Assembly (NCBI GenBank): GCA_043228905.1
Contig: JBHGNT010000022.1
Span: 4,960,001 to 5,024,000, forward strand
Length of the DNA stretch: 64,000 nucleotides
Direction: 5' to 3'
Origin: Azolla caroliniana
Taxonomy: Eukaryota; Polypodiophyta
The notes under the pieces were generated by a model that made no database searches, was not told where the DNA came from, and worked only from the letters and a program-made list of their open reading frames with translations. Position numbers and translations under genes: made by a program. Below are positions 1-13,193 of the stretch, piece after piece. Within the stretch, counting starts at the first letter, position 1, and every line of letters starts with the position of its first letter.

Positions 1-763
1 GTATGGCTTTGGGTTGAATATATTGATCAACTACTTCTCCATTCATACATCAATCATACCCACCTAGTACAAATCTTCTCCAATTTCCGTTACAATCCCA
101 TATGGTTCTGCCCAGAAGATTCTAAGCTTTCTTTAGAACTCCATAATTACCCATCTATTTGTAAATCTTGCTTCATTGTGCTTTCTGTGTCTATCAACAA
201 ATGCGTTCCTAGGATTTTAGCAAAATCTCCAAATTGACCAAACTTCTAAGTCACTCATTGCCCAGTTGCAAAAAAATTATTTTACTTTCTCAAACACTAT
301 ATGAAGAAGTAGTCTATCTATGTATTTTCTTCCAACCCATTAGCCAATAACAAATACTTTACATCAATACTAGCTTTATTTTTTGTGCACCCAAACCACA
401 AAATTGAAATTGTGGATCCAGCCTATCTGATTCTCTTCTTAGATTCTATTTATTTGATATACATTATCTAATTGTCTAGGTTAGTAGTATAAACCAAAAT
501 TTCATGAGAATGGCAAAACGTTCCCTCTAGTAAAGTGGAAAATTTAGGCATCTCATTCTCAAAAAATGTCATGATCATCCTAGTTTCATGCACACCAACA
601 CACAAACGATCCATGTGCTAGTTTTGGGAGCACTATAATTGGCTTCAATGACATAGGATATCCTAGATTTTGTACTAAATGTTATATCAATAAAGCACAA
701 TGGTTAAATAAGTAATCTCCTAAAACCTTTGGAAATATACAAAGTTGATTGTAGGAAAGCATT

Positions 764-768
<5 letters not shown>

Positions 769-817
<49 letters not shown>
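769..817. repeat. (CT)n-(AT)n compound microsatellite
   Basis: About 32 bases of uninterrupted CT dinucleotides run directly into about 17 bases of AT dinucleotides. It is a simple sequence repeat in intergenic DNA with no visible gene association. Confidence 0.95.
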
Positions 818-1399
818 GGCCTCTTTATGGACGATAAAAATTCTAATTCTAATTCTATATATGAAAACTTTTATGTTATGAAGAGGAATGTCAAGGCTTC
901 AAGTTGGTTGGAACGTCCTAATTCGTTGTATGTATGTGCACTAAGATAGGAGCTCATAAATGATAGAATTCGGGAGGATTAAGTATGATGAGTTTGAATC
1001 TAAGGTCTAGATTATGGGGATAGTCTTGCTCCAAATTGTACAAAATATGCTTCATGAGATTATCACACTAAGCTTCCGTTGACTACATTAGACACCATAC
1101 AAAAGCCATAAGCCACAACAAGAATAGTCCTTTCTTCTCTGAGTTAGGAAAATCGCAATGACTTATCTTCGTTCCTTACAATTCACACACGAACACACAA
1201 TCAATAACACATTATACAAACAAATATAATCACTTACTACTCGATGGAAAATTAATAATTTAAAACAATGACTAGCTTAGGGTGACCAATAAAACCATAG
1301 TGCTTATGTGTTTATAGCCCCTTGAAGTCATGGACAAAGCTAGTGCAGCATTTGTTGGTTGAGATATATATTTTAGATGTTTGCATAATAAAGTGCATA

Positions 1400-1865
1400 C
1401 AATTTCTCGTTAATAAGTTTGCATTTACAAATTGCAAACCAAAGACTAAAACAAATAGTATTGCCTTGGAAGAAGGTTGCAAATGTATTAATTTCTCCCT
1501 TCATTTTGGCCTCATAATTTCAATTCTTACAACCAATGATGAAACTTACAATAGCACAACCGCATTCAACCAGCATGGAGATTGATAACTTCTCCTTAAA
1601 TTTTGGCTTTACAGTTTCATTGTGACAACCAAGGATTTTAAACAATGGCACTGCCTTCTTCATTGTTTGTCCTTAAAGTTCGGCTTTACAAACTCAATTT
1701 TCACAACCCAGGGATAACTCTAAGAGAATGAGCATAGACAATTGCTCCTTTCTTTGAAAAAAGGATTGACAATAATAGCATGAATAAATTGTTTCTCGTT
1801 TTGTGGTTCTACGAATTGAACTTTTCATATTGTCAACCAAAGTATGAAAACCCAAAAGTTTCCCG
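1400..1865. repeat. Degenerate tandem repeat, unit roughly 80-125 bp
   Basis: A recognisable block recurs about five times, near 1401, 1494, 1591, 1668 and 1794. Each has a TCTCCTT-like start, a TTTTGGCTTTACA-like middle, TTTCAATT, then ACAACCAA and a purine-rich end with AAAC. Copies differ by many substitutions and small indels, so this is an old array. It has no coding potential. Confidence 0.55.
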
Positions 1866-2934
1866 TGGTAGACAATGCTAACAAAAAGGGAATTGGCCCT
1901 TGGACAAACTAATGAATTCCTAATTACAAAAGATGATTGTAGTCATTGGATATTGATTAGGAGACCAAAGGGCTAGGATTTACATTAACGTTGCATTGTT
2001 AATCAATGCTCATAAACTAGAAAAGTGGATTGGACTTTCTAGTGTGCATGCAAAATTATGGGTGGGGATGATTGGGAGACATTGAATATTGGAGTGGCAT
2101 CAAAGTTCATAGTATTTGGAAATGAGTGGTTTGAAATGTCCTTTTATTTTCCAATGTCATTCACACACATCCATAACAAATGGCAAACCATTTCTCTCTC
2201 CCTTTTAGACTTTCGCTTTCCCAAGTCTCTCTACCTAAGTGAACAACTAGAACAATGGAGGCGACACATCTTCCATGTGGAAGCATTGAACTCCAAGGTT
2301 AACTCCCTATGCATGAAATGGTGTAAACGTTGGTTTTGTTCCCTATAGTTAATGTTGGTGTTTGCTTTAGAATATGCCTAATTTGAGTTTTGAAGATGAG
2401 GTTTAATGGTTCACAATGAATGCGCAATAGTAACGACTATAATACAATGGAATTCCGAGTTTTTATAGCATTGTCGTAGACGTGGCCAAATTTTGAACAA
2501 GAGCCCAGTCAACAGTGTCCTGAATTTCGACAAGAACCTACTCAACCACAACAATTAATTCGCCCACAACTTTTTGAAGAGTGTGTGTAGGGGGGGAGGG
2601 GGAGGGGTAGAGGATTTTAATTTAAGAGAAGAAAAAAAAAAGAATGTCAGGAGAGTGAGGAACAATTCCACAGGAGTGTGCATTTGGGCACTGCGAAGAC
2701 TTGTACAAGCATGTTCCGCCTCTCTTTCTTTTCATCTTATCTCGACTCAAGTGATGTGACGTGACTAGGACAAAGCACACTTTGTGCGCTCTGTGTTTTG
2801 TTTTGTCTTTAAATTACTTCATCGCCGAATGTTCTGTCTCTTTCTTTTCTATGGGAGGGGGGTGTGTTCACCTTCAGGGAGAGATACGTACGCATGTACA
2901 TACCGGATTCACTAAGTACAATAGATTATAAAGG

Positions 2935-3245
2935 ATGCACACATCCATACACACACGCACACACGCACGCACACACACACATCTACACATACATACATAC
3001 ATACATACATGCATGCATACATGCATGCATACATACATGCATACATACATTCCTACCTACCTACCTACCTACATACATACATACACACATATTGATACAA
3101 TGCATACCTATACATACACGTATGCAAGACAACAAATACACATACAAGAGAACATATGTATATTATATATATATACTCACACACACATACATTTACCCAA
3201 GGATGCATGCATATAGACATACGTACATACGTACATACGTACAAG
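2935..3245. repeat. CA / CATA / CCTA-rich simple repeat region
   Basis: Runs of CA, CATA, CATG and CCTA tetranucleotides fill about 300 bases. The overlapping frames rich in His-Thr or Tyr-Ile are artefacts of the repeat and are not genes. Confidence 0.9.
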
Positions 3246-3451
3246 AGTCTCGTGGAGAGGAAGCTCGATATCGACGACGAGGACGTGGGTGGACATGGAG
3301 AAGTGTGAAAAGGGACAAGTTTCTTAGCATACAAAACAAATTAGGAGGTAGTACTAAGTAGTAGATCTGCAATTTTCTACATGATGAAGAAAGAGGTTGA
3401 CAAAGAAACAAACCTTCCAAGATGTGTATGTATGTATGTGCCTACTATATC

Positions 3452-3598
<147 letters not shown>

Positions 3599-3849
3599 GT
3601 ATGTATAGAGTCTAGACACACAGAGAGAGACAGAGACAGAGACAGACACAGACACAGACACAGAGAATTGAAATATACTTAATTATTCTTGTCCATCCAT
3701 TTTATTTTAAATTTAATTTTTTGGGGCTTCTTGGGGCGTCTCTGGATAGAGAGAAAGAGAACAAATTTAACGCGTGAAAGGATTGGGATCTCATCTCATC
3801 ATAAGATTTTATATATGTATATGTATATTTCTCGGCTGCCGCTGATCTG

Positions 3850-3855
3850 CACGTG
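3850..3855. promoter_or_regulatory. G-box-like CACGTG in PCK upstream region
   Basis: A palindromic CACGTG core lies about 250 bases upstream of the TATA box. G-boxes bind bZIP and bHLH factors in plants, but a 6-bp match is weak evidence of function. Confidence 0.3.
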
Positions 3856-4105
3856 CTCTGCTTGACTTACCCATAAAAAAGCATTTAATTTTATTAATCA
3901 AAACATTTCTCCCTTTTTTCTTTCATCGATTGATTTGCATTTTTTTCTCATCCTTCTCTTGATTTGTCTTAATTTTCCACACACAACTCATTCGTGGGAG
4001 TTCCCATTAGTTTCTTGTAATTGTTTGTTTTTCTGCAATTCTTCTCTCTTTTAATTTCTATTTTTAAATTTTTAAATTGCACTATTAAAAACAATTTATC
4101 CCCCC

Positions 4106-4112
4106 TATATAA
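4106..4112 (+). promoter_or_regulatory. TATA box (TATATAA), proposed PCK core promoter
   Basis: TATATAA sits after a C-run and before a purine-rich leader. It is about 1 kb before the PCK start codon, and a good splice donor lies 140 bases downstream. This fits a promoter plus a 5'-UTR intron. The transcription start itself was not observed. Confidence 0.5.
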
Positions 4113-4245
4113 GAAGACGAGGAAGAAGAATGTCATCCCATCCCATTGCATTGTATTCCATTCCTTCATTTTTATTTTTTTCCATTTTCTCCTTTCATTT
4201 CCAAGATCATGTTGCAGATCGATTGATTCCTCAAAATCATACAAG

Positions 4246-4983
4246 GTAATACAATTGGTTGTGAGGATCATCTTCCAAGTCCATCATGTGAATAAATGCT
4301 GTCTCTCTGTTTTTCATGTATCAATGATGCATCAGCATTCATGAATTTATGCATATCTATGTGTGTGTGAGAGAGAGACCTTAGCTTAATGTCCACTAGA
4401 TTTGGCTGAGATGGGTGAACTTGACCAATCACATGACCTAAACAAATATGGGTCAATTCACCAAGGCCAAGCAAGCTGTGCAATACTGTAACAAAAATAA
4501 AAGCTCTTTTAAGGGTTTCCTAAAGATCTATTTTAGTGATCTTAATGCATTCCATTGAATGGTTCATGTGCTGGAAGATTATGATCATAGAAGCCATCGA
4601 TTATAACTATGACAACTGATTGGCCTTCTTGCCTCATGTGAATTTCTTTTAACTACATTTTCAATTGGGTTTATTTCATGAAATGAATCATGTGAAATGC
4701 ATAATTTGCTTTACAAGACACAATATGGTATTTTCTGGGCAAATCCACAACTGAGGGGGGACATGCACTATGTAATCTTGTCTGCTGGGATGGGAAGAGA
4801 GGAAGCTCTTCCCATATTATTTTAGAAATAATGCCTCATTTCGGTTCGATTCCACTGATACATAAAGGGTTAATTCTATATATATATATATATATTTATA
4901 GAATGTAATGATGGTAGTAGCAGAGTGACATTAACCTTGTGGTTTTGTTTTGTCACAATAAATATGATTGCATTTGTTTACTA
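4246..4983 (+). other. Probable 5'-UTR intron of PCK
   Basis: A donor ACAAG/GTAAT is visible at 4246. Several AG acceptors follow a T-rich stretch near 4960-4990, for example after TTTACTAAG, before the start codon at 5155. Leader introns are common in plant genes. The donor is clear, but the choice of acceptor is a guess and the right-hand coordinate is approximate. Confidence 0.35.
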
Positions 4984-5154
4984 AGGCAACAGAGATACCA
5001 GCCATTGTGTTTGCATAAAATTGCGCCATTCCGGATTATATTGTGAATTGTCTTTTTTTGTTGTTGTGACACATGAATGAAGGCAATCAAGTGAACCGAG
5101 AAGAATTTCTGTGTACTTTTTCTTTGGATCAATACATCTTCGGCACAAAAATAC

Positions 5155-7138
5155 ATGAGTTATAATACTGCTAGTAACAATGGAACTGCAACATTGCCCA
5201 GTGCTAATGATCATCTGGGGATACCCAAGATCAAGACTCAGGTAATACAGAGGAGGGATGGGGAGGTATCAACTGCGGTGTGTGTCGATGACAGTGGGCC
5301 GACCGTGAAGGCCACAACCCTGGATGAGTTGCATTCTCTCCAGAAGAAGAAATCAGCACCCAGCACTCCCAAATCAGGCCAAAATCTCATCTCTGATGAA
5401 GAGAGGCAGCAACAACAACTCCAATCCATCAGGTAGATAATACATACATTATCATATCCTTTTTTTGTTTTCATAAAATTCCCTACTAGTTTGAAATTAA
5501 TCACGACGCAGCTTAGATACTGCGCATTTCTTCTTTTTACTAGTTTTGATGAAAATACAATAGGTTTCTTAGATATGTCTAATTCTGATTTTTCTCTTGC
5601 TCCATTCATCTCGCTAATTTATAAAAATAAAATGGAATCTTGTGCATGTGATTCTAATATCTTTCATTCTTCGCCACAAATTTTGATGATACGACATGGT
5701 GTTTCTCCCCTTCTTTTCATGCTTCATCACTGGTTTAATGAGATGTTCCAGAGAATTTCACAAAACTAGCATCTAGAAACGTCAGATCTTTCCATGCCTC
5801 CTTAGGCATAGAGACGGGTCATATGTAGAAGTTTCACCTGATGTGTTCTAGAACATTCTAGAGATTTCCAGGATCTCTAGTTCTAGAAAGATCTAAAAGG
5901 TTTAACACGGGCGAAGAAAGTCCTAAGATTCACCGGACATCGCTCCTTAAAAAATACTCATAATGTTCTAAGAAAGTGTGGCTAACTTTTCTGAGCCATT
6001 TGTTTCAATATGTGGTGGATTTTTGTCTAGATCTTAGATGATGGCCAAAACTAGAAATTCTGCTTAATGTATCTATCTTGGATTTGTCTAGCTCTTACAT
6101 GATTTTTGAGGGTATTGATTTGAGTTTTTGATTTTGGTTTTTTCATTGTTGTTGTATCTTCTCTCTAGTGCTTCTCTTGCATCTTTGACAAGAGAAACTG
6201 GCCCTAAGGTTGTGAAAGGAGATCCATCGAAGAAGTCCGAGCAGAAGATCTCAACACCAACTGTAGGACCTAAATTCACTGCAGAGAATGTTAGTGACAG
6301 CTCACTTAAGTTCACTCATGTCCTCTACAACCTCTCTCCTGGAGGTAAAACAAACTAGATTTCCTTTATTTTATTCATAACTTTGTACCCTTATTCTTAA
6401 CAACCTCTTTCTTGGAGCTAAAATGTTTCCATTTTGCTCGTAAATTTGTACCCATATATGTTGTATATTCATTAGTTGTTTATTGATCATTTGTAATTAT
6501 ATGCTTCACATATTAATTATATATATTTCTAATATCTTTGTAGCCATATTTTTTGCATATTGGTTAGGTTTCTATGGATTATATTGTAGCTATATCTTTA
6601 GCAGTTTAATTGATTTTATGCCACATTTGTTCATATATTGACCATTTAATAGCTATTAGTTGTTAAGTAAATGATCATTTTAATCTTACCTTCATATTCA
6701 TGTTTCTTCTCTTTTCCCAAAGAGCTCTATGAGCAGGCTATAAAGTATGAGAAAGGATCCTTCATTACCTCTACTGGTGCACTAGCAACTCTTTCTGGGG
6801 CCAAAACAGGCCGATCTCCACGAGACAAACGTGTAGTCAAAGAGGACTCTTCCAAAGATGATCTATGGTGGGGCAAGTAAGTATTTTCTATCTTTGTTTA
6901 CTACGTTTTCTTCATAGAAGGTAATGTGAATATGCAGGTATAATAATAGAAAGGTAATGAAACAATTATTGCACTTCTTGAATTTGTTGATAAGATCTAA
7001 ATTAGAGAGATTAACTTTAAGGCGATTACTGTTTGAACATCCTATCCAAATATGAATGAAAGACATTTTTATGGTGATTAGATGACTTTTTATGTGAGAA
7101 TTTGTTTGTCGTTTATATTCATCAAGGTATTCATTCAG

Positions 7139-7181
<43 letters not shown>

Positions 7182-10100
7182 CATCTTTGCATTCATGCAC
7201 CGAAAATGTTCCATGAACATATTGAGATCTATCATGCATGAACACATGTAGTAAATCCATGTATGCAATCTATCAAAAAAGTCATTTCTTACAAATCAGT
7301 GCATTCCGTTCTTGGTCTGATGGCTAACACCACATATATACATATCTTTGTAGAGGCTCGCCAAATATCGAAATGGATGAACAAACATTTTTAGTAAATC
7401 GAGAGAGAGCGGTTGATTATCTGAATTCCTTGGACAAGGTTAGTCATATATACATGTATGATTCTGGTATACATCCTACGTACACATCTCTCAGAAAGGC
7501 CAGTTTTTCCTGAGTACTGGAATAATCAGAGTGATTATATCTTGAAGCATTTTGGCACTTCTTACAGGTTTTTGTGAATGATCAGTTCCTGAATTGGGAT
7601 CCAGAGCATCGTATTAAAGTTCGGATCATCTCAGCTCGAGCATATCATTCCTTGTTTATGTACAACATGTAAGTTCTCTCCTCCCCTGCCATTCATAATC
7701 AAGGCTATGGTTTAGTTATTTGGAGACTTGATTATCCATGGAATATGTGGTGGAAGATTATACATATATCATCATTTTTTAGGCTAGTTTTTTGTTAAGT
7801 CAACGTGTTTATGTTCTCTTTATATCTTTATGTCAATGGAATATCTGGTGGAACATTATACATATGTGTGTGGAAGCAAAATTATGCCTGGTGAAAGATT
7901 CTGTCATGTGAATTAATTGCTGCATATCCACTTCACTTAGGATTTGATTCTGAAGCCCAAGAATTCTTTGAGAAGTGAGAACATATTTGGGGAAGATTGT
8001 GTAGATTCATACATGGTGAGATTATAGTGTTCCAACAAATTAAATCTTCTCATATTTATATATATAATGAAAATTTTATATCCAATTAATTGATTCTCCA
8101 AAGACCATGGGTTTCTTGTAACACACCTAGAAGATTGAAGGGTGATGACAGGTTAATATATTTATGCATATCTATATATAAATATATATGTGATGACAGG
8201 TGCATTCGGCCGACCCCAGAAGAGATGGAAGACTTTGGGGCCCCAGATTTCACGATTTACAACGCTGGAAGCTTTCCATGTAATCGATACACACATTATA
8301 TGACATCTTCGACAAGTATAGACCTTAACCTTCGGAGAAGAGAGATGATTATTCTTGGGACACAGTATGCTGGTGAGATGAAGAAGGGCCTCTTCAGTGT
8401 CATGCACTATCTCATGCCCAAGAAGGGTGTTCTCTCCCTTCATTCAGGATGCAATATGGGAAAAGATGGGGATGTGGCATTGTTTTTTGGATTATCAGGT
8501 TCTTTCTCTTTTCTTATTTTAAGGCCAAATCCTCTTCTTCTTATTTTAAGCACAAATAATATTGTTTTTCTTATGTATACAGGTACAGGGAAGACGACGC
8601 TCTCGACCGATCCAAATAGATACCTAATCGGTGATGATGAACATTGCTGGAGTGACAATGGAGTCTCCAACATCGAGGGAGGTTGCTATGCGAAATGTGT
8701 AGATCTGTCTCGTGACAAGGAACCAGATATCTGGAATGCAATCAAATTTGGCACCGGTTAGTAATCAATTTGTTTTTACATAGAATAGAGTTGACTTGAT
8801 GTTAAGTAACTGACATTTATGGGTTAATATACACCATAAATTAGGATTGAATCAATGAGAAGCTTAGTTGATACAGTATATGTGATCATATAAACTAGAA
8901 ATTAGACATTATGGACTCATACCAAAGTAAAGAAGACGGAAAGTTGGATGATAAACATTATGAACTGACAATACCTATATCTCTGACAGTGCTCGAAAAT
9001 GTGGTCTTTGATGAGCATACAAGGGAAGTTGACTATTATGAAAAATTAGTAACAGGTGTGCTTTTTTGCTCAATTTTGGCTGGATTTTTTATTTTTTTTT
9101 CTTTTTACATGCATAAAATGGATTCCTGAACATTTGTTCTCTTTTTGGTGTTTCAAAACTTGAAATGGCTCAGAAAATACGAGGGCGGCGTATCCTATCG
9201 AATACATCCCGAATGTGAAGATACCATGTGTTGGCCCTCACCCCAAGAATGTGATATTACTTGCATGTGATGCTTTTGGGGTCCTGCCTCCTGTTAGCAA
9301 GCTGACCTTGGCTCAAACAATGTATCACTTTATAAGTGGATATACAGCTCTGGTATATGTTTACACAAACTTCCCAATCTTAGATGCAATGCCACATCAT
9401 TTTTCCTTCAGTTTTTTCATAGAACGCCATTGGACTTTGGGCGAGACATGCATACTACATATTTGTTGTATCTTTGTTAACATGAAGTTCATTCATACCT
9501 CTTCTGCCCTTCCCTTGAAACATTAAACAAACTTGTGGTCGACGTTAGGTTGCTGGAACTGAGGATGGAATCAAAGAGCCACAAGCAACATTCTCAGCAT
9601 GCTTCGGGGCAGCATTCATAATGCTCCACCCGACAAAATATGCAGCGATGCTCGCTGACAAGATGCAACAGCATGGCACTACTGCATGGCTCGTAAATAC
9701 CGGATGGTCCGGGGGCAGGTACAATTTTACCTTACCGTGTTTTTTCCCATTCTCTTATTACATGAAGTGGACTTTGAGACAACTCTTTCTTGGCACGGAT
9801 GTTTGTAAACATTGTTTTGGTCTCTCTCATTGACTTGACTTCCCTCAAAATGGAGATAGCAACTTTGTTTGGCATCGTGTTTGTCTTCTTTACAGAGATG
9901 ACTTGGTTTTACATTGGTTTATTTTTTTTACATGACTTTCTTTGCTTTTCATCGACTTCTTTGCATAGGTGATTTGGTTTTGACATTGATTGATTTCTTA
10001 CATGACATTTTACATGAATTGTTCTCTTTGATGCCATTCGTTTTCTTATATGGCTAAAACACTGACCTACTCTTTTTTCTCAATCTAGTTATGGAGTTGG

Positions 10101-10714
10101 GAAAAGGATGAAGCTTGAATATACCCGAAAGATCATAGATGCTATCCACGATGGGTCACTTTTGAATGCGAATTTCAGCGAAACTCCTGTGTTTGGTCTT
10201 CAGATTCCAGATAAAGTGAATGGGGTTCCATCAAACATACTACATCCCGAAAACATGGTATATATATCATGTGAAGTTCTCTTTTAAATCTAGTTATGAA
10301 TGTAGATGCTATTACATCATTGTTTTTCTTTGTAAGCATTCGTGTGTGTGTGTATGTGATTAGAACCAAACCTCTTGTTCAGTTATGGAGTGCTTAGATT
10401 CATATGATTTCTATGTAGACATATAGATAGACGATAAGTCATTACATTATATATATTTCGATCATTATAAATTTCGTCCAATGTGATTTTTGTATGACTT
10501 TGTAGCATGAATTTGATTTGCTTTGTTTTGATGTTTGCTTCTTCTTCATCATATGATATTGCAGTGGTCAGATGAAGTAGCATACAGGGAAACATTGGAG
10601 AAGCTCGGAGGTCTCTTCATCAAGAATTTCGAGAAGTTTTTAGATCGCAAAATCGGAGAAGACAACAAACTTTCAAATGAGATACTAGGAGCAGGACCTA
10701 GGTTGAGAAAATAA
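5155..10714 (+). CDS. PCK: Phosphoenolpyruvate carboxykinase (ATP), 12 exons, 666 aa
   Basis: Converts oxaloacetate plus ATP to phosphoenolpyruvate, CO2 and ADP in the cytosol, for gluconeogenesis from stored lipid and for organic and amino acid metabolism. Exons: 5155-5432, 6169-6344, 6723-6876, 7354-7438, 7568-7668, 8200-8498, 8583-8756, 8990-9055, 9174-9352, 9549-9718, 10089-10257, 10565-10714. All junctions are GT-AG and phases sum to 2001 bases with no internal stop. The first about 125 residues form the charged, Ser/Lys-rich N-terminal extension of plant enzymes. The P-loop GLSGTGKTT is at residues 362-370, split by intron 6, followed by the metal/nucleotide motif [23 protein letters not shown] precedes the P-loop. 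NTGWSGG lies near residue 560, at the intron 10 junction. Length matches the plant family (about 670 aa). The protein ends GPRLRK, where the Arabidopsis enzyme ends in a short hydrophobic GPIF. The start is the first ATG of the exon and matches family N-termini. The gene appears functional. Confidence 0.96.
7142..7180. repeat. (TA)n microsatellite in PCK intron 3
   Basis: About 39 bases of pure TA dinucleotide within intron 3 (6877-7353). It is AT-rich like the rest of the intron and does not touch either splice site. Confidence 0.95.
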
Positions 10715-12407
10715 TTCTTTTTTTTTTAAGTTAAAAGAACATGTGACCATGATTATGTTCAACCCAAACCAACACTTCCATCGTCAATTCTTTTGCCATG
10801 CCACTTCCTATTTGTAGCTTTCTTTTATTTTTGACAATTTGTGACCCTCTCAACTATTCATATCCCTTTCCACTTTCCTTCTCTAACACATCAATCCTAT
10901 AGTAACTAAATAAGCAAATGCAAATCATGGTAGAATTGTCATCATCAACAAATACAACTGTTTCTAATGAATTATGTTTTCAAAACACCTGTTTCTAATG
11001 AATCACCAAAAATTTCGGTTTCCCACTTGTTCAGTCACAATTTTATTAACATAGTTCTTTAAATCTTCTTCATGGAAACTGGGGATGTTTCCTCATTAAG
11101 AACTCATGTTCTCATCAATAAGGGGCGTATCAATAAATGCAAGTGTCTCTAATTGCTTCTATTTGCATTATTTTGATGAACAAATGACAATTAATCTCAT
11201 TGCTAATGAATTGCAATTAAGGTATCTCATAACTCACCATAATGGCGTTAATTGCAAAACTCTATTGAGGTGTCAAACATCATCATTGCTTAAAGCTTTT
11301 CCAGAATTCATCACTCTCATTAGACTAGATCCACCTTGTCAACCTCTATATTTTTCAACTTGTCTATGTGAATACCAAATAGGGTGCTCCCTCGCTTCAC
11401 TCTCAAATGTTGGTGCTATAGGGACTATGAGACATTGGATCTCCCTATAATAGTCTAAAATAAAGCATATATTAGTCTACAGTGTGCCCAACCATGTTGG
11501 AGCTATAGTGACCAGAAAACATTGGGTTGGGTCTCCCACTTGTGTATAGATAGATATGTTGGTATGATCATACCCACTTGCCCAAGTCACACATTTCCCC
11601 ATTCAACATCTAAGCAAGCAACATGCTGAAGTTTCTCTTGAAGAGGAAGTAAAAAAGTGGCCTATGATACCAAGTATAGTTGTTAGGTAATATGTTGTCA
11701 ATAGAATCTAGTAATCTCAAATTGTCTAATCAATCATTTGATGTCATCAAACCACAATGTCCATGTAGGCTCAATTAAGCTATAGGAAACTATCCATCAT
11801 CGACACCATATGACCGATTTGATTCAGTCAAATGGTTGTCCTTGTAGGCTCAACTTGTTATTGCGTGAGGCCTTAGAAAGATTCATTTGTATGCAATCAA
11901 ATGATTTCATTAGGTGAGTAATATATGAGAAATGTGGTATCACTTAAATATTAAATGAACCATGTCAAATGTGAGTACCAAACTTCAAAGATCCTATTAA
12001 TTTACAATAGATGCATTACTCTTCTATTTGATATAACTCCTAAAATAGAAGACATGTCAAATAGGGTCTTGACCTATTTAGAATGTGACTTCATCATGGA
12101 TCAACATAGACAAATTCTTTTGGCAGAAAGTCAACTATTCAATTGTGAATAACACAAGCTTGTTTGTTTCCAAATTGTTTTTGTCCAACATTGTGTTGAA
12201 ATGTCTATCATTTGATCACATGGTCAAGCGTTCAAAACTATAGGTTTGATCATTATTACTACAATAAATTACCTCCAAACAAGAGAGAAGTTTTGTTGTC
12301 TTATGAGATCTTGTTATTGTCTTTGTTATCTAAGAATGGTCATGATACAAAGCAAACCTACTGTTATTATATACCCATGTGGTTGAGTTCAAACAGGTTT
12401 TAAGTTT
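10715..12407. other. PCK 3' flank, no gene recognised
   Basis: AT-rich sequence between the PCK stop codon and the left edge of the retrotransposon nest. It must contain the PCK 3'-UTR and polyadenylation region. Open frames are short and unsupported, and no transposon termini were recognised. Confidence 0.6.
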
Positions 12408-12412
12408 TATAG

Positions 12413-13148
12413 TGTCAAAGTGTTTTTAGAATTCAAGTTATTGAACACTACAAGAATATAAGATATGGAGCATTACCATTTGGAGGGCAAAAACACGAAC
12501 CAAGATATTAAGGAGAAGTCAAACTAAAAGCAGGAGACATGAAGAAAAGTAAAAGGAGAAAAAGCGGGTCACTTCAGAATAGTTTGAAAAGAACGGTCAT
12601 AACTCTTTCGTTTGAAACCCAAATATCATGTTTAAATATGGGTTGGAAAGTTCGTGAAAAGAGCTATCTTTAAAATTTCACATCTCTAAATTTGGAGCTC
12701 TAATGAGGGACATATGATGATTCAAAGGTCGTTGTGTCATAGCTAAAAATAGGAGATGAAAAACTTCTAAAAAAAAGTGTGAAAAAGAGAGGAAGGAGGA
12801 AGAATAAGAAGATTATAAGAAGTGAGATGAGGCTTGATAGAATACGAGACGAGAGAAAGTAGAAAGAGGTGAGAAGAAGAATAAAAAGAAAAAATTGAAA
12901 GAGGAAGATAAGAGGTCTAAGAGAAGTGAGAAGAGTATTAGTAATGGGGAGAAGGAAGAATAGTCAAAGGAGGAAAAAGATGAAGGTAGAAAGAAATTTG
13001 TGAGTTTGGGTGATTGGAAATCAAGAAGTTCTTTGGTTTTATGGTTGCATTTGGAGTTTATCTAGCTTGTATTGTCTCAATAGTAGAATATTATAGCATT
13101 CTTGTCTCTTTCTCGTCTTCTCTATCTTTTCTTTATATCTCTTCATCA
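12413..13148 (+). repeat. 5' LTR of element J (736 bp)
   Basis: Starts TGTCAAAG and ends TTCATCA. Its distal three-quarters (from about 12570) aligns with 43745-44320. It has a purine-rich middle (GAAGAAG, GAGAAG) and a CT-rich end. The element A LTR begins 46 bases downstream. Confidence 0.75.
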
Positions 13149-13193
13149 TTTTGGCACTCTAGGGAGGGTTGATCCTTTTCGTATAGGAGGGAG

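Larger units (their letters stand above)
1..2930. other. AT-rich intergenic DNA left of PCK
   Basis: No convincing gene is visible. Open frames here are short (under 100 codons), lack recognisable motifs and have no splice structure linking them. A CT/AT microsatellite and a block of degenerate tandem repeats lie inside and are listed separately. The rest looks like old, decayed intergenic sequence. Confidence 0.6.

Noticed and set aside
1322-2348. Two short frames (87 and 96 codons) left of PCK as hypothetical genes
   Set aside because: No recognisable motif and no splice partners. The first overlaps the degenerate tandem repeats.
8090-8761. Continuous 223-codon frame across PCK exons 6 and 7, including the intron between
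   Set aside because: The 84-bp intron 6 happens to lack stops. Splicing it out restores the conserved P-loop GLSGTGKTT, so the continuous frame is not the protein.
12446-12460. CACTACAAGAATATA, resembling the terminus of a CACTA transposon
   Set aside because: It lies inside the J LTR, has no inverted partner end and no 3-bp duplication.
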